DNA of 64,000 bases. Source: Takashimella koratensis. Taxonomy: Eukaryota > Basidiomycota > Tremellomycetes > Trichosporonales > Tetragoniomycetaceae. Under the pieces are notes generated by a model that saw only the letters and a list, made by a program, of their open reading frames with translations, searched no databases and had not been told where the DNA came from. The translations under genes and the position numbers were made by a program. The stretch spans positions 1,399,934 through 1,463,933 of the forward strand of contig BCKT01000006.1 of the NCBI GenBank assembly GCA_003116875.1, written 5' to 3'. Within the stretch, counting starts at the first letter, position 1. Each line of letters opens with the position of its first letter. Positions 37,280 through 48,292 of this stretch are shown one piece after another.

Positions 37280-39263
37280 CTAAGCCAGCTCGACTGAGAC
37301 CTCAGCCTCAACCGCCTCGGCGGGCTGAACAATCTGTACTTTGGCGATACGAACGCTGTTGGATCTCTTGAAGGAATTTGGCGCCGCTGGGCCGGTACCC
37401 TTTCGTCGCATCGCCTTGAGCTCCTGGATGCGCTCGAGCTGCGCCTGTCGCTCAGCCTCCCACTCGTCGAGATCCTGCTCGCCGCCCTGCTCGCCAAAAC
37501 CAACGAGCGGCGACTCAAACTCTCGGTGCACGGGAGGGGGCGCGGGTCCGGGCTCGTAGTGGATGTACTCGAGACGGACACCGGCAGCAGCAACGACGTC
37601 ACGGATCGGAGCATGGTTGCGGGTCGTTGTCATTCGGTTGGTGTAGGTGACGTTGAGGGGTCCGTCGAAGACGAACTCGCCGCCGAGCTGGAGGAAGTGA
37701 CCGGGAGCGCGAAGAGGCATCTTGGTCGCCCGCTTGATCGTCTCAACCGTTTGCTCCATCCCAGACTGCACGAGGTAGTCGCCCTTGTCCTCGTCGGCGC
37801 CAGCATCACCCGTTTGCCGGGTAAGGCCAAGAGCGCGGTAGAGGCGGAGCTTGGGGTCGGTATACATCTTGAACGGAAGGTGGAAGTGCTTGTTCTTGTA
37901 CCCGTCGATCATCTTGGAGCTACCGTTACCGATGATAATCATTTCCACGTCGGCCTCTTTGAGCGCATCGGGGGTGACCTCGGCCATGATGGACTTGATG
38001 TACTGGGCGCAGAGAGAGCAGTACCCTAATGACGGTCAGCAAAGTGTACCACAAGGTGATAAGGAGTGACTCACAGTGTCGGATGAAGATGACTACGGTT
38101 TTTCGGTCGCGAACGAGATCGCCAAACTTGACCTTGACACCAGCCTCATCGGTCACCTCGAGCTCGCTGGCCTCGAAGAGCTGCTGCATCGATGGGTGCT
38201 GGTCCGGGTTGAAAGCCTCGGCCTCGGCGCGCTTACGAAGCTTGCGCTGCTGGCGAGACTCCTTGGGCCTGTGCATGCGGGCAGCGCGCTCCGCCGTCTC
38301 GATGTCGTCAAGGACCTCCCATGAGATGCCGCAGGCCGAGTTGAAAGAGCCCGTAGCTGACGAGCCCGAGCAGAGGGTCGGCGGGGTCATGGAGTCGGAT
38401 GAGGACGATGTTCGGACCGGCGAGGGGACCGTTTGGACGTTGGTGGTGCCGTTCATGATGGCGTTAACCTGCTGGACACGCTGGGCATGAGGGGCGAGGA
38501 ACTCGCTCTTGGCGCTTGCCTGTCGGGAGAGGGTGGGGGTGAGGGGCAACGCGCCGTTGAGAGACGACGAGGAGATGGAGCGTCGTCGGAGGGAAGGGAG
38601 CGACTTTTTGCTGTGGACGCTGAGCGAGCTGTCGCGGGAAGGGAGAGAGGTCATTGGCAGCGCCTGGAGGGGCGAGGCCGGCTTGCCCTTCTTGGTGGAA
38701 ACGTTGGACTTGGTGATCGTGAGCTCGGAGAGGTATTGGCGGATATCCGAGTCGTCGTGCATCGGCGGATCGGCGTGCAAGATGAACTGCTTGCTCGGCA
38801 TGTCGAGCGACGGATCCCCGGTCTCGGTCGGGGTGATGCGACCGGTCGAGTCGGCGGTAGGGAGTTGCGGCTGCATAGTGTTGTTGGCGATGGGGATCTC
38901 AGAGATGGAAGCGATCCGAGTCAAGGGGGATTCCTTGATCAGCGTGCGATCGGTAAAAGCGAGGTTCTCGAGGGACTCGGTGAGTGCTGGAGGTAATTTT
39001 CGGGAGAGTCTACGAGACTGAGACTGGATAGACGCAGATCGGTCGCGGAATGTCGCAATGGACGACTGTCGACTAGGCGGTTTGGGGGGAAGGGCGGGCG
39101 GTTGTTCTTGGATGAGTGATGAGGGGAAAGATGAATTGGATTGCTTCAGTTGCGACGACTGTCGTTTATGCTTGTCCCAGAACTCGTGGTCCGGGAGAGA
39201 GAAAAGCTGCTGTTGCGCTTGCTGTCCCGCAAGCGCAGCGGTCGGGTGGCCTGGGATGGGCAT
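37280..39263 (-). CDS. Peroxiredoxin-like-2 (AhpC/TSA-type) domain protein with long N-terminal extension
   Basis: Two exons on the minus strand, 38075-39263 and 37280-38025, give 644 residues. The C-terminal 290 residues form a thioredoxin-fold domain of the PRXL2/AhpC-TSA_2 type: VKVKFGDLVRDRKTVVIFIR, then HWYCSLCAQYIKSIM across the intron, VEMIIIGNGSSKMIDGYK, YTDPKLRLYRALGL, and GGEFVFDGPLNVTYTNRM. The CSLC pair is in the usual position of the redox CXXC, so disulfide or peroxide chemistry is plausible but unproven. The N-terminal 350 residues are Ser/Pro/Gln-rich and likely disordered, with PPALPPKPPSRQ as a possible SH3-binding site and many basophilic phosphorylation motifs. This domain with a long regulatory extension suggests a cytosolic signalling-linked redox protein; that is inference. 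Confidence 0.75.
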
Positions 39264-41799
39264 CGCGAGGCGTCTCTACAGCGATTCGGGCGGTTCTGTC
39301 GACGTTCGAGAAGGTTTCGCCTCAGTGCCGGCACAGCGAGTGAGACTTTCCGAATTCGGCAAGATTTACCGTTTACGGATTAAACGGGATCGACGGGAAG
39401 GCTACAAAGTGAGGGGAAGACTTCACTGCGGTTCGCTTTCGTCTGCGCTATGCAAGCAAAAGTCGGTATGAGCGGGATCGATAGCGTTTGGTGGGTGAAG
39501 AGTTTTGACAGCGGCGAGGGGGATTGAGCGTTGATGGGAAAAGGTGGTCGCGGGTCGTTGATTTAATATATCACTAGGTCTCCCGTGCATCGTACGGCCC
39601 TCAACACTAGACTCATTCGTTCCTACATATGCCGATGACGGGTACTCGCACGGCCTTCAGCCTGAAGCACGATCCACCCACCCCCGCCTGGAAGCAATGA
39701 TGTCTGACAGGGCTCATTCAGACGACTCAGCTGATGAAATGAGACGATGAGATTTCAATCTCCAGGAAATGAAGTATAGGCCGAGTGGAGGGCTAAGGTT
39801 GGCGAGGAACGAGGACTGAGAAGGGGCAACGCTCCCAGGAGAAGAAGGGGGAAGAGGGAAGGAGGAGGGGTTGTCTACGGTCCCACGAGGGGTCGTGGCT
39901 AGGGACGCAGCCGGTAACTGATCGAGAGCGAGGGCCGCGGAGGTGGTAGTGGAGAGGAGCAGGAACGGGGGGTCGCACTCCCTCATTCACCAAACCGTGC
40001 ATGCGGAAAGAGAGAGAACAGGATGCGAAAAGAGTCTGGGTTGTCGGGCTTTCCTGTATTTTCTGAGACATTTGACAGGGTTCAAGCGACGGAGAAGAAT
40101 GGATAGAAATCGCTGCATCCGGAAACTTGGCGTTTCCGTCAGAAGATTAGATCAGGCATCGGACGCGGGACCTGCTGCCGTAGCCCAGGTCGCCTTTCTG
40201 CTGTCTCAATCCGTGGATCAGCCGAGAGCCAGATCAATCCATCCGCATTCCTATACCAACTCTGCTTCCCACGGTATTCATTCCTATTCAGTCCATTCAG
40301 ATACCAAAGTAATAGGATGGAATGCGTGGGCGCTTCGAATCCGGTCCCCACCGATTTACTGGAATTCTAAGCCTCGTCGTTTGTGTAATCCGATTTCTCA
40401 CGTTTCTATAGCGGGCGTTGAATGCGGGTACACTGATTGCTCAACAGAAGCCGCCTCCACGTTTGAATGAAAGAAATATGACGCACGGTGTTCCAGGACC
40501 AATGTGCTCTGTCCTCGTTTCATTTCTTGTGTGCTTGACCTATGTGCTGTCCTATATCCTAATGCTTGTCGAGGTCCTACCGAGGACTTCCTTAGGCTAG
40601 GTATAGACGCCTCCAGGGCAAGGCCCCTTCAAGCACCTAGTTTCGATCGCAGCGGCTCCGAGCCGGATTATCCGGCACAGACCTTGGCTTCGGTGACTAC
40701 TGGGATTGCATCATCTCACCCTCACAACCGGGATATACTGAGTGTTGAGCATTGACTCACCACTAGGTTGATCCATTCCTATGTCCATATCATGCATCCA
40801 AGACCATCCAGCTAACCAGCGTGGCAAGGTCTCCACGGCGCCGTCATCCTCTCGTCAACGCTATATAACCGTCTGCTGATCGGACCATCCATCTCCACTA
40901 CTCTGATAGTCTCCGCCCTCAGTCGTGCTAAAACCGTATACGACTCGTGGCGACTATGCCGTCCCGCGACCTACCCGCCAAAACGTAACCGCGGAACCAC
41001 GGGTCACATGTAAAATCATGCTTGCTTTAGTCGCGATCCCGTAAATATACTCTCAGCCTAAGCACAGTGTTGGGTTACCTACCGATCACGGATCGAATGA
41101 TGCTTGAGTAGTGAGCCGTGCCGATGTTTGCTCTATTATTGTAATTGCGGAAATGGGGAAACGGACTTGGAGGAGGACGTTCGGTTCGGCAGCGATGTGA
41201 CAAAGCACGCTTGGTATAGTAGTTGGAGCACACAAGTCGATCGAGTTCGTGCAGACTTGCTACGTGCTCTCGTCCGGCCCAAAGGTATATTCACTTGGCA
41301 GCCTTGCCCATAGTACGTGCATGGCGCTGCTTAGAACCTTGTGCAGCCCTTTGCCATGCTGTGACACTGAATCTACTATTTGCGGTCATCTGTACTGGTC
41401 GACCTGAGAAAGATGCACTTGTGGGGCCCTGGTCCAATGCTCGGACCGAGTTGTACAGTCCAAGCTGCCAGAGAAGGTCTTGATGCCACAATCAAAAGTC
41501 TAGGGACGTTCTCACGCGCCTGTAACCCATCCAACCCCGATGTTAAGCAAGGAAGAGTCAGTTTGGACATTCTGCAGGTCTTTGCCTATCTCCATGGGGA
41601 TGGATTGCTTTTGTCCACAAGTCGGGCGACCACTCACGTGACCGGCAAACTCCGCTCACGGACCTAGACCGGCTAGTCGCGCCCTGTTGTGTCTATGTTG
41701 CTGTGTTGCTCGTCTCCTGCCCATTCCTTAACAACAGCCAACGCGCTGGTCTGCCTACATCTTTTGTCATCCCCCCTCTCCCCTTCTCTCATCCCAGAA
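39264..41799. other. About 2.5 kb without a supported gene
   Basis: The left part is the promoter and leader of the peroxiredoxin-like gene and the right 100 bases are the leader of the transporter. Between them are only short frames without domains. Around 41516-41560 there is a block (CCCATCC, then GTTAAGCA) that weakly recalls 5S rRNA, but it is too short to call. Confidence 0.45.
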
Positions 41800-44349
41800 A
41801 TGTCAACACCAGCACCCGCGCCTAGCGATATCCGAGACAACGACACCGCGTCTCGTTTCAATGTCGCGAGTAGTAGCGCGCAACTTCGGCGGTCGGCGAG
41901 CTCCGACCGCGCCAGGGGTATGGACGAAGATGACGATGCTAGGGCGGGGCTGTTGAAGACGACTACCGAAGAGGTGGATGAAGGCGAGGTGGTCGTCGAG
42001 GGAGAGGACAAGTGGGTTCTTCCTCGATGCCTAGGGCGGACTGCGGGCGTCCTGGGACGGAGGTTGAGAGGTGTGAGAGCTGACGAGGGCTGCGCAGGGC
42101 GACACCGTTTGTATGGGGACTAGTCGGCGCCGCTGCAATATCAGGGCTGTTGTTTGGTAAGCTATAGCCTCTTAAAAATCAAGCCCTCAACTCGCCGATG
42201 CAGGTTACGATACCGGTGTAATCAGTGGTACTCTGTGAGCCTCTCTCTTGTCTACTTAGCCCTGCTTCTCCCCTTATTCAACCAATAACTCTTGTCCTCT
42301 TCTTGCAGAGTGGTGATCGGCACCGACCTGGGGGTATCCCTCTCCGACGTGCAGAAGGAATTCATCACATCAGCTACGACTTTCGGTGCCCTCCTTGGGG
42401 GTCTAGTAGCCGGTGCGTTGAGTGACTATACCGGTCGGAAATCAGTCTTGGCCCTCGCGAACGGGGTGTTCATCACAGGCGCTGTGTTGCAGGCGGTACG
42501 TGGCTTTCTCAGGTCTGTTATCACTTTAAGAGGAGCAAACCGAGTTGAATGCAACTTAGGCTTGTCACACGGTGAATACCATGATCATCGGCCGTCTCGT
42601 CGTTGGCCTCGGCGTAGGGTTGGCCAGCTGCATAGCCCCGCTATACATCGGCGAGCTCGCACCGACCCTCCTTCGGGGTAGGCTGGTAACGATCAACGCG
42701 GTCGCCGTCACCCTTGGCCAGGTTGTTGCGTACGGTGAGGGCTTGCAGAGTTTTGTCGCGGGCTGTGGGTGGGAGCTGACATTGAGGGGGGCCGAGTAGG
42801 GATCGGAGCTGCGTTTGAGCGGGTTCCCGCGGGTTGGAGGTGGATGGTAGGGCTCGGCGCGACGCCTGCGATCATCCAGCTTGTCTCATTCATCTTCCTC
42901 CCTGAGAGCCGTGAGTCATATCTACCCCAGACTTAACCTCCTACTGTTCACAGCATCTGTCCCAGGCTGACACGTTCATCCTATCGTCATTTCCCAGCTC
43001 GTATTCTCTTGGTACAGCGTAAACACGCCGAGGCAGCCTCCGTCCTCGCACGGATATACCCAAGGGCTAAAGAGAGCGATATCGAACGTAAAGTTGAAGT
43101 CATGGATCGTGCAGCTAGACAAGCGGTAGAGATTGAGAAGGGGACTACCTGGAGTCAACGAGCGGCGAGCTTGGTCTTGATTGGTTGTAATAGGCGAGCA
43201 CTGAGTGAGTCGGCTTGGCTTTCTTAATGAGCTGGGCTGATTCTGGCGTCTCAGTAATCGCGTGTGGGCTGCAAGCCCTACAACAGCTGTGCGGGTTTAA
43301 CACGTTGATGTAAGATCTCTTGGCTGTAGGGAAAACAGATTCTGACAGATTGGAAATAGGTACTATTCCGCGACGATCTTTGCCCAACTAGGGTTCAAGA
43401 ATGCCACAGCGACGGGGATGATTATCGCATTTGTCAACTTTGCATTCACCGTCGTCGCTTTGAAAGTAAGTCTAGCTAAGGCGTCCGCTATGTGCCATTT
43501 GGACCGCTAATACTGACTATTGTCACCATTGACCAGATTGTTGATCCAGTTGGTCGTCGACGGACCATGATTTATACTGTCCCAATCATGGTAGTCGCTC
43601 TCACCCTCTCTGCCCTCTTCTTCCACTGTACGTCCAATTCACCCGACTCTCCCACACTCTCCCTTCTAACGAACTCACACTACCTTATCCCAGATCTCAC
43701 ATTGAAAACCGGCGGGATCCTCATCGACCACGGTGACTACTCTCCCACTCTCGCTGCGGGCGTTCTCGTTTCAATGGTTTTGTTCGTCGCTGCCTATGCC
43801 ACGGGACTAGGGAATATTCCGTGGCAACAGGGCGAGCTGTTCCGACTCGAAGTGAGAGGATTGGGCACATCCATCTCGACAGCTACGTGTTGGTGGGTTC
43901 CCTTATCGATCGCAGGTCAAGTGAGGCTGTCCGATGGCTAACCACCTTGCAGGTTGGGTAACTTGATCATCTCGTCAACATTCCTTAGCCTCATGAGAGC
44001 TGTCTCCCCAGCTGGGGCCTTTGGAATCTATGCTTTCTTCTGCCTACTCGGTTGGATATTCTGCTACCTTTTCTACCCCGAGACTTCTGGGTAAGTCTAA
44101 AATCCTCAGACACTATTCTCCATCCCTCAAGCACCCTATTCCACAACCCTGCAACCCCTTATGTGTCTGTGTCTCGCCTATCTCTTTCGTTACAACAGCC
44201 GTCGCCGAAATTGATATTGACAATACCTTCAACTATTTAACAGACTATCTTTGGAGCAAGTCTACGAGGTATTCAGCGACGATTTCGGGGTGCGAAAAAG
44301 CGAGAGATTGAGAAAGTCCAAATTGGCATTGGCTGCTGCCACCACGTAA
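41800..44349 (+). CDS. Myo-inositol transporter (ITR family, MFS sugar porter)
   Basis: Thirteen exons (41800-42011, 42098-42156, 42204-42234, 42309-42495, 42560-42734, 42800-42910, 42998-43204, 43255-43309, 43360-43465, 43537-43627, 43694-43892, 43953-44090, 44244-44349) give 558 residues. It is a 12-helix proton-coupled plasma-membrane porter. Signatures are [12 protein letters not shown] in helix 1, [59 protein letters not shown] in helix 7, DPVGRRRTM, and [20 protein letters not shown]. The helix-10 stretch [20 protein letters not shown] and the C-terminal DDFGVRKS resemble the fungal ITR inositol transporters more than hexose porters; substrate is therefore likely but not proven. The N-terminal 70 residues are polar and acidic and probably cytosolic. 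Its 3' end is duplicated at 46263-46525. Confidence 0.9.
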
Positions 44350-44457
44350 AATTATATCTTCAACTTGAGGTCACGTAAATACGTAGACGGAGAGAAGGGC
44401 AACTGTTCTGTAATGTATCGATGCAGACGCAGCATGATGCTTCTTGCACCTATCCAC

Positions 44458-45870
44458 CTATTCGATCACTTCCTCGTCATCCGAAGTCATCGGGTAGTCC
44501 TCCGGCTCCTCATTTACGTCCTCTTCTTCGCTTTCCGTGTCAAATTGTTTACAATCAAAGTGTTCTGGCAGCCCCAGCGAGCAGATCAAGTCGTCCTTGA
44601 TCTTGAGGCGTAGTCCTTCGTTGCTATAACCTGTCAGTCGAGTCTGGCGGATAATAAATGGGTGAAATCCAGAATAGACGGCAGCGATAATCCTTTTCCA
44701 CAAATAGTCGTCGTTGACTTTGGTCCGCGTGAAACCAGGAAGAACAACACGCACGTTGGACTGGACGTAAAATATCATAGCACCCCCCCCCCCCCCCAGT
44801 TGTCAGCGCAACAGCATCGTCTAGTTCGAAGAGGTTGATGCACAACGGTACTGTACACTCACCAAAACCATACGGTTTTTCCAGTCATTGAAGCGGTCAA
44901 ACGCATTTTCGACTGGAGGATGAACGCATGCTTCTTCCAATCGTGCGTTGTTCCGTCCATATAAGTATGGATAGTGAGGATACTTTGCCATCGCCCGCGC
45001 CGAAAAGGTCGTTCGATTGTAGTCGAAGAAAAGCCTTTTGTCCGCGGAATACATATCAGCGGACAAAGCGTTGCAGCAGTTCAGGTTCGTTCACTTACCC
45101 TTTGCCTTCAGATTTCTGGGCCGTCTGACGCAACAATTCCCTCCCCGCGACCATTGACTCCGTTTTGAAAGACGGTCCAGCGAGGATATCTGACGACTGA
45201 CCGAGAAGTTGAAAATACATTTGCACGTCCAGAGGATAGCTTTTGAAACCTTAATCAGCCCGACGACATATAGTAGGTCTCTCGAGAGAATGGAGAGGAG
45301 TAGAGGAGGAAGGGTCTTACTCGTGAATGCTTCCTTCGGCGTACAAGTCAATCAGGAAGGCCTTGGGTTCCGTCGGTATCGGTTCGTCCATGAACAACAT
45401 GGGTCGGTGAGAAGTGGATCTGAGGTCTATTAGCCCTTTGTACATGGCAAAACACATAGGCTGGGAAAGGAGAATCTCACGGCACAGGGTGGTTCACCGA
45501 ATGGTCGATGTGCAGCTCGGCGCGTGAGGTTTGGTCGTTTCTAGACGACCACAATGGCCACGATGACGGCTCGATGTGCCTTGAGCGTTTATGGACGAGT
45601 GCATCCATAGGTGGCACGGCGTGAGTGACGCTTGTCGATGAATCACTGATCACATGTTAGTGAAAATTACGTGGACTCGAGAGACCTGCATGGGGGAAGA
45701 AAGGAAAAGAGAGCTCACGACCTATAGTCGGAGGGTTCGTCGATCAACTCTCCAGCGAGTGTGGAAGCTTGGCTAGGAGATGGAGACGAAGGCTGCTGAA
45801 CCTTCTCCTCCTCCTCCTGCCCAATCATGGTTGATCTCAACAGGTCCACGTAATCGTAATGCGAAGTCAT
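44458..45870 (-). CDS. Uncharacterised protein, paralog A of a duplicated pair
   Basis: Six exons on the minus strand (45719-45870, 45481-45645, 45321-45419, 45099-45239, 44863-45034, 44458-44760) give 343 residues. I do not recognise the family. The core, shared with the gene at 48.3-49.4 kb, runs: LFMDEP, FLIDLYAEGSIH, YPLDVQMYFQLLGQSSDILA, GRELLRQTAQKSEGKGLFFD, KYPHYPYLYGRNNARLEEA, SNVRVVLPGFTRTKVND, and LGLPEHFDCKQFD. It ends with the acidic PMTSDDEEVIE. No signal peptide or membrane helix is visible, so a cytosolic or nuclear place is likely. Exon 2 (Ser/His-rich, DSSTSVTHAVPPMDALVH) has no counterpart in paralog B. The intron before the last exon holds a C15 run (44783-44797). It is convergent with the transporter, 108 bases apart. 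Confidence 0.7.
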
Positions 45871-46262
45871 GGTGTCTCAGTTCTGTGTGCAAGGATGATT
45901 GGTGGAGGAATGCCCAATGTGAAGAGTACAGAGTGGTGCGAAACCGAGAGAGAGCTTAAATAATGATAAAAGCTCAGTGCATGGATTCAAGGTTGTCTGT
46001 CAATCTGAATCGAGTCGAAATGACGCGGATGGAATTAAGTAGAGTTTCGCAGGGATTCTGCCTGTGTTACAGAGGCAAGATCAGCAAGGAAAAAATACAT
46101 CTCGCTAAGCCCCATCATACTATCTAACTACCCTAGACACCCCCCAATTCCAATAGCCTCATGCTGGTGAATACAATAGCTCTCTGAACCGTCATCAACG
46201 TGGAGACATTCCCCGGTTATTTTTCTGCTGTCGACCTATTGAACTTTGTCAAACCTTCTTAG
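45871..46262. other. Spacer between paralog A and the transporter fragment
   Basis: Promoter side of paralog A. No gene is seen. Homology to the transporter begins abruptly at 46263, directly after an AG that matches the acceptor of transporter exon 12. Confidence 0.45.
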
Positions 46263-46525
46263 GGTTCGGTAACCATTTCATCTTCCTTAGCCTCGTGCGA
46301 GCTCTCTCTCCAGCTGGCGCATTTGGTGTATACGCTTTTTGCCGCCTTTTCGGTTGGTTTTTCTTCTACCTTCTCTACCCCGAAATATCTGGGTGAGCCC
46401 CCGCGAGCCTCTTTTGGCAATCGCACTTCTTTCTAACGCTGTGGTCACAATCTTCTGTATAGACTGACTTTTCAACATGTGTACGAGGTGTTCAAGGATG
46501 ACTTTGGGGTTCGAAAAAGCGAGAG
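46263..46525 (+). pseudogene. Duplicated 3' fragment of the inositol-transporter gene
   Basis: Two blocks match the last two exons of the transporter. Block 1 (46263-46392) reads GNHFIFLSLVRALSPAGAFG and continues to LYPEISG, parallel to exon 12. Block 2 (46463-46525) reads [20 protein letters not shown], parallel to exon 13. The intron between them is kept in the same position and phase with GT and AG ends (46393-46462), so the copy came from DNA and not from mRNA. Everything upstream (helices 1 to about 10) is missing, and past SE the frame runs on without the original C-terminus. It is a relic without transport function. Confidence 0.78.
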
Positions 46526-46740
46526 TATGCGACAGACCGCAAAGTCCTGTTCGTCAAACAAAGTTGGTGTACAGGGTCATTGTCCCGATTTGGTCAACAG
46601 CAGAAACCTTCTTCACCACTCGGTGGCAGAGATTTCTCATGAATTACAAACGAATCTTCACGAGATGCACGTCTTGACCTTCAAAGTATCCTACTAAACA
46701 CGTAGACTTGCTTTTACAAACACATACCATCCACAGAACA

Positions 46741-48168
46741 ATGACGTCAAACTACAAAAACGAGTTACAACAGCGACGCCCAGCTGTCATACGCCATGAT
46801 CAATTAGGCGTGAGCAAGCTCCTGGAGCATCGCGGCAATCCTCCAAGCAGCACCTCAACTCGTCGGCGTATATTGCTGCTCTCTGCAGACATGTGGAAAG
46901 AGTATAGAACTTATTTGGGCTGCACATATCTGAACTCATCAACACCGACGCAGCAAGCGTCGAAACGAGAGTCAGAACCAGAGGCAGCCCTCCCGCCGAC
47001 GCCACCCTTCCTTGCGATAAGTAACACTGAAGTGGACATCTTAGAGCACTGGACACACCAGGAAGCCAGGCATATTCGCGAAAGGTCAGCCTCCGCCTTA
47101 ACGCTTATCAATGGTCTCGTCACAGGAGGCGCAAACCCAAGAGCCAGTAGCCTTTACAAGGGTATCGCCGTCGAATGGGGGATAGTAGAAAAGCGAACTG
47201 AGGTGAATTTCGCCCAAGAAGTTTTGGTGGATATACTAACGCTTTCGATGAAGGAACACGACCTCGTCAGCCCTACCGATCTCCTGGACGATCCAGCAGG
47301 GAGAGTGCTGCGTTGTCATCAGCTGCTCAAGCTGGCAGGGACGATTCAGAGACGATATCCCGCTGATGACGTCTCCATAGTCTTGTATGAGAACACCACG
47401 TTGCTTCCGTCGCAGATAGAAGAAGCGACAGCTGATAGCAGCTTGGGCATGAGTGCTTTGGACATAAAAGTTGAGATGGTCCAAAGTTGGCAGCAGTTCA
47501 CACGCATCGCCGTGTTGTCGTCGAAAGCACCCCAAGGCAAAGCCCCGACTCTTCTCACGTTCGACGTGGGGAATGTACAGACTGGAAGTTCTTTCGCAGC
47601 CTCTGGCCTCTCTCCCGACACGAACGCGTTCAACAAAGTAGAACGTAACCGGGCAAAGGATGATGAGACGAAGGGTAAAGGAGGGAAAGCCGGTGAACCC
47701 CTCATCTTAGACCACTACCTGACCGCCATGAACGAAATTCGCTCTCGCCATCCTTCCGCAGGTCTCAAGCTGGTGATCATGAACGAAGTCCGCCGAGAGC
47801 TTCAAAAAGGAATTGAAGAGAAGCCCCAGATCTTGTCCCGAAGGGCGACGGATTTAATCGAGGACGCATTGGCTAATCGAAATTACTCTTTCACTTTCGG
47901 GAAAGCGGTGGAAATAGAGAAGGGGGGCTATTCGAGTAGAATCACTGGTGATCCTGCAATCAGACTCCAGCAACGCGAGCTTCTCCAGCAGCAAGGAGTG
48001 AAGACTGTGTTCTTAACAGGGGACCGAGCTTTCGGGCTGAAACAGCTCATGAGCGGAAACAGAGTCTTGTTGGTTGGAACGGAGGCATTTGGTTCTTGGT
48101 CGGTAGCAAAAGATGTAGAGACGGCGAAAGGACAGCTAGAGCTGGCTTTTAAGTTGCCAATTGTGTGA
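46741..48168 (+). CDS. Intronless protein of unknown function, possible PIN-like fold
   Basis: A single open frame of 475 codons with no intron, unlike every other gene here. I do not recognise a family. The N-terminal half is mixed (RRRILLLSADMWKEYRTY, LPPTPPFLAISNTEVDILEH). The C-terminal half has alternating hydrophobic strands and helices with acidic residues in order: LLTFDVGNVQT, KLVIMNEVRRELQKG, and VKTVFLTGDRAFGLKQLMSG followed by RVLLVGTEAF. That order (Asp, Glu, Asp after strand ends) loosely recalls PIN-type ribonucleases, but spacing is not typical and the guess is weak. It lies between the transporter relic and paralog B, in the place of the 108-base spacer of the original copy. 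An in-frame ATG at 46708 would add 11 residues. Confidence 0.65.
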   Translation: MTSNYKNELQQRRPAVIRHDQLGVSKLLEHRGNPPSSTSTRRRILLLSADMWKEYRTYLGCTYLNSSTPTQQASKRESEPEAALPPTPPFLAISNTEVDILEHWTHQEARHIRERSASALTLINGLVTGGANPRASSLYKGIAVEWGIVEKRTEVNFAQEVLVDILTLSMKEHDLVSPTDLLDDPAGRVLRCHQLLKLAGTIQRRYPADDVSIVLYENTTLLPSQIEEATADSSLGMSALDIKVEMVQSWQQFTRIAVLSSKAPQGKAPTLLTFDVGNVQTGSSFAASGLSPDTNAFNKVERNRAKDDETKGKGGKAGEPLILDHYLTAMNEIRSRHPSAGLKLVIMNEVRRELQKGIEEKPQILSRRATDLIEDALANRNYSFTFGKAVEIEKGGYSSRITGDPAIRLQQRELLQQQGVKTVFLTGDRAFGLKQLMSGNRVLLVGTEAFGSWSVAKDVETAKGQLELAFKLPIV

Positions 48169-48292
48169 GAGGAGTGACCTTAGACGGGAATGCGAGGTGT
48201 GCTCTCAGCTGTCGCTTTGATCCAACATACATTTCGACCTCACAATCTTTACTTATGACAACTCATGATGAACAAAGCAGAAACCACATAGT

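Noticed and set aside
41510..41570. 5S rRNA-like block (CCCATCC, then GTTAAGCA)
   Set aside because: Only a short central stretch resembles 5S rRNA; the 5' and 3' arms and pairing could not be found, so it is at most a decayed relic.
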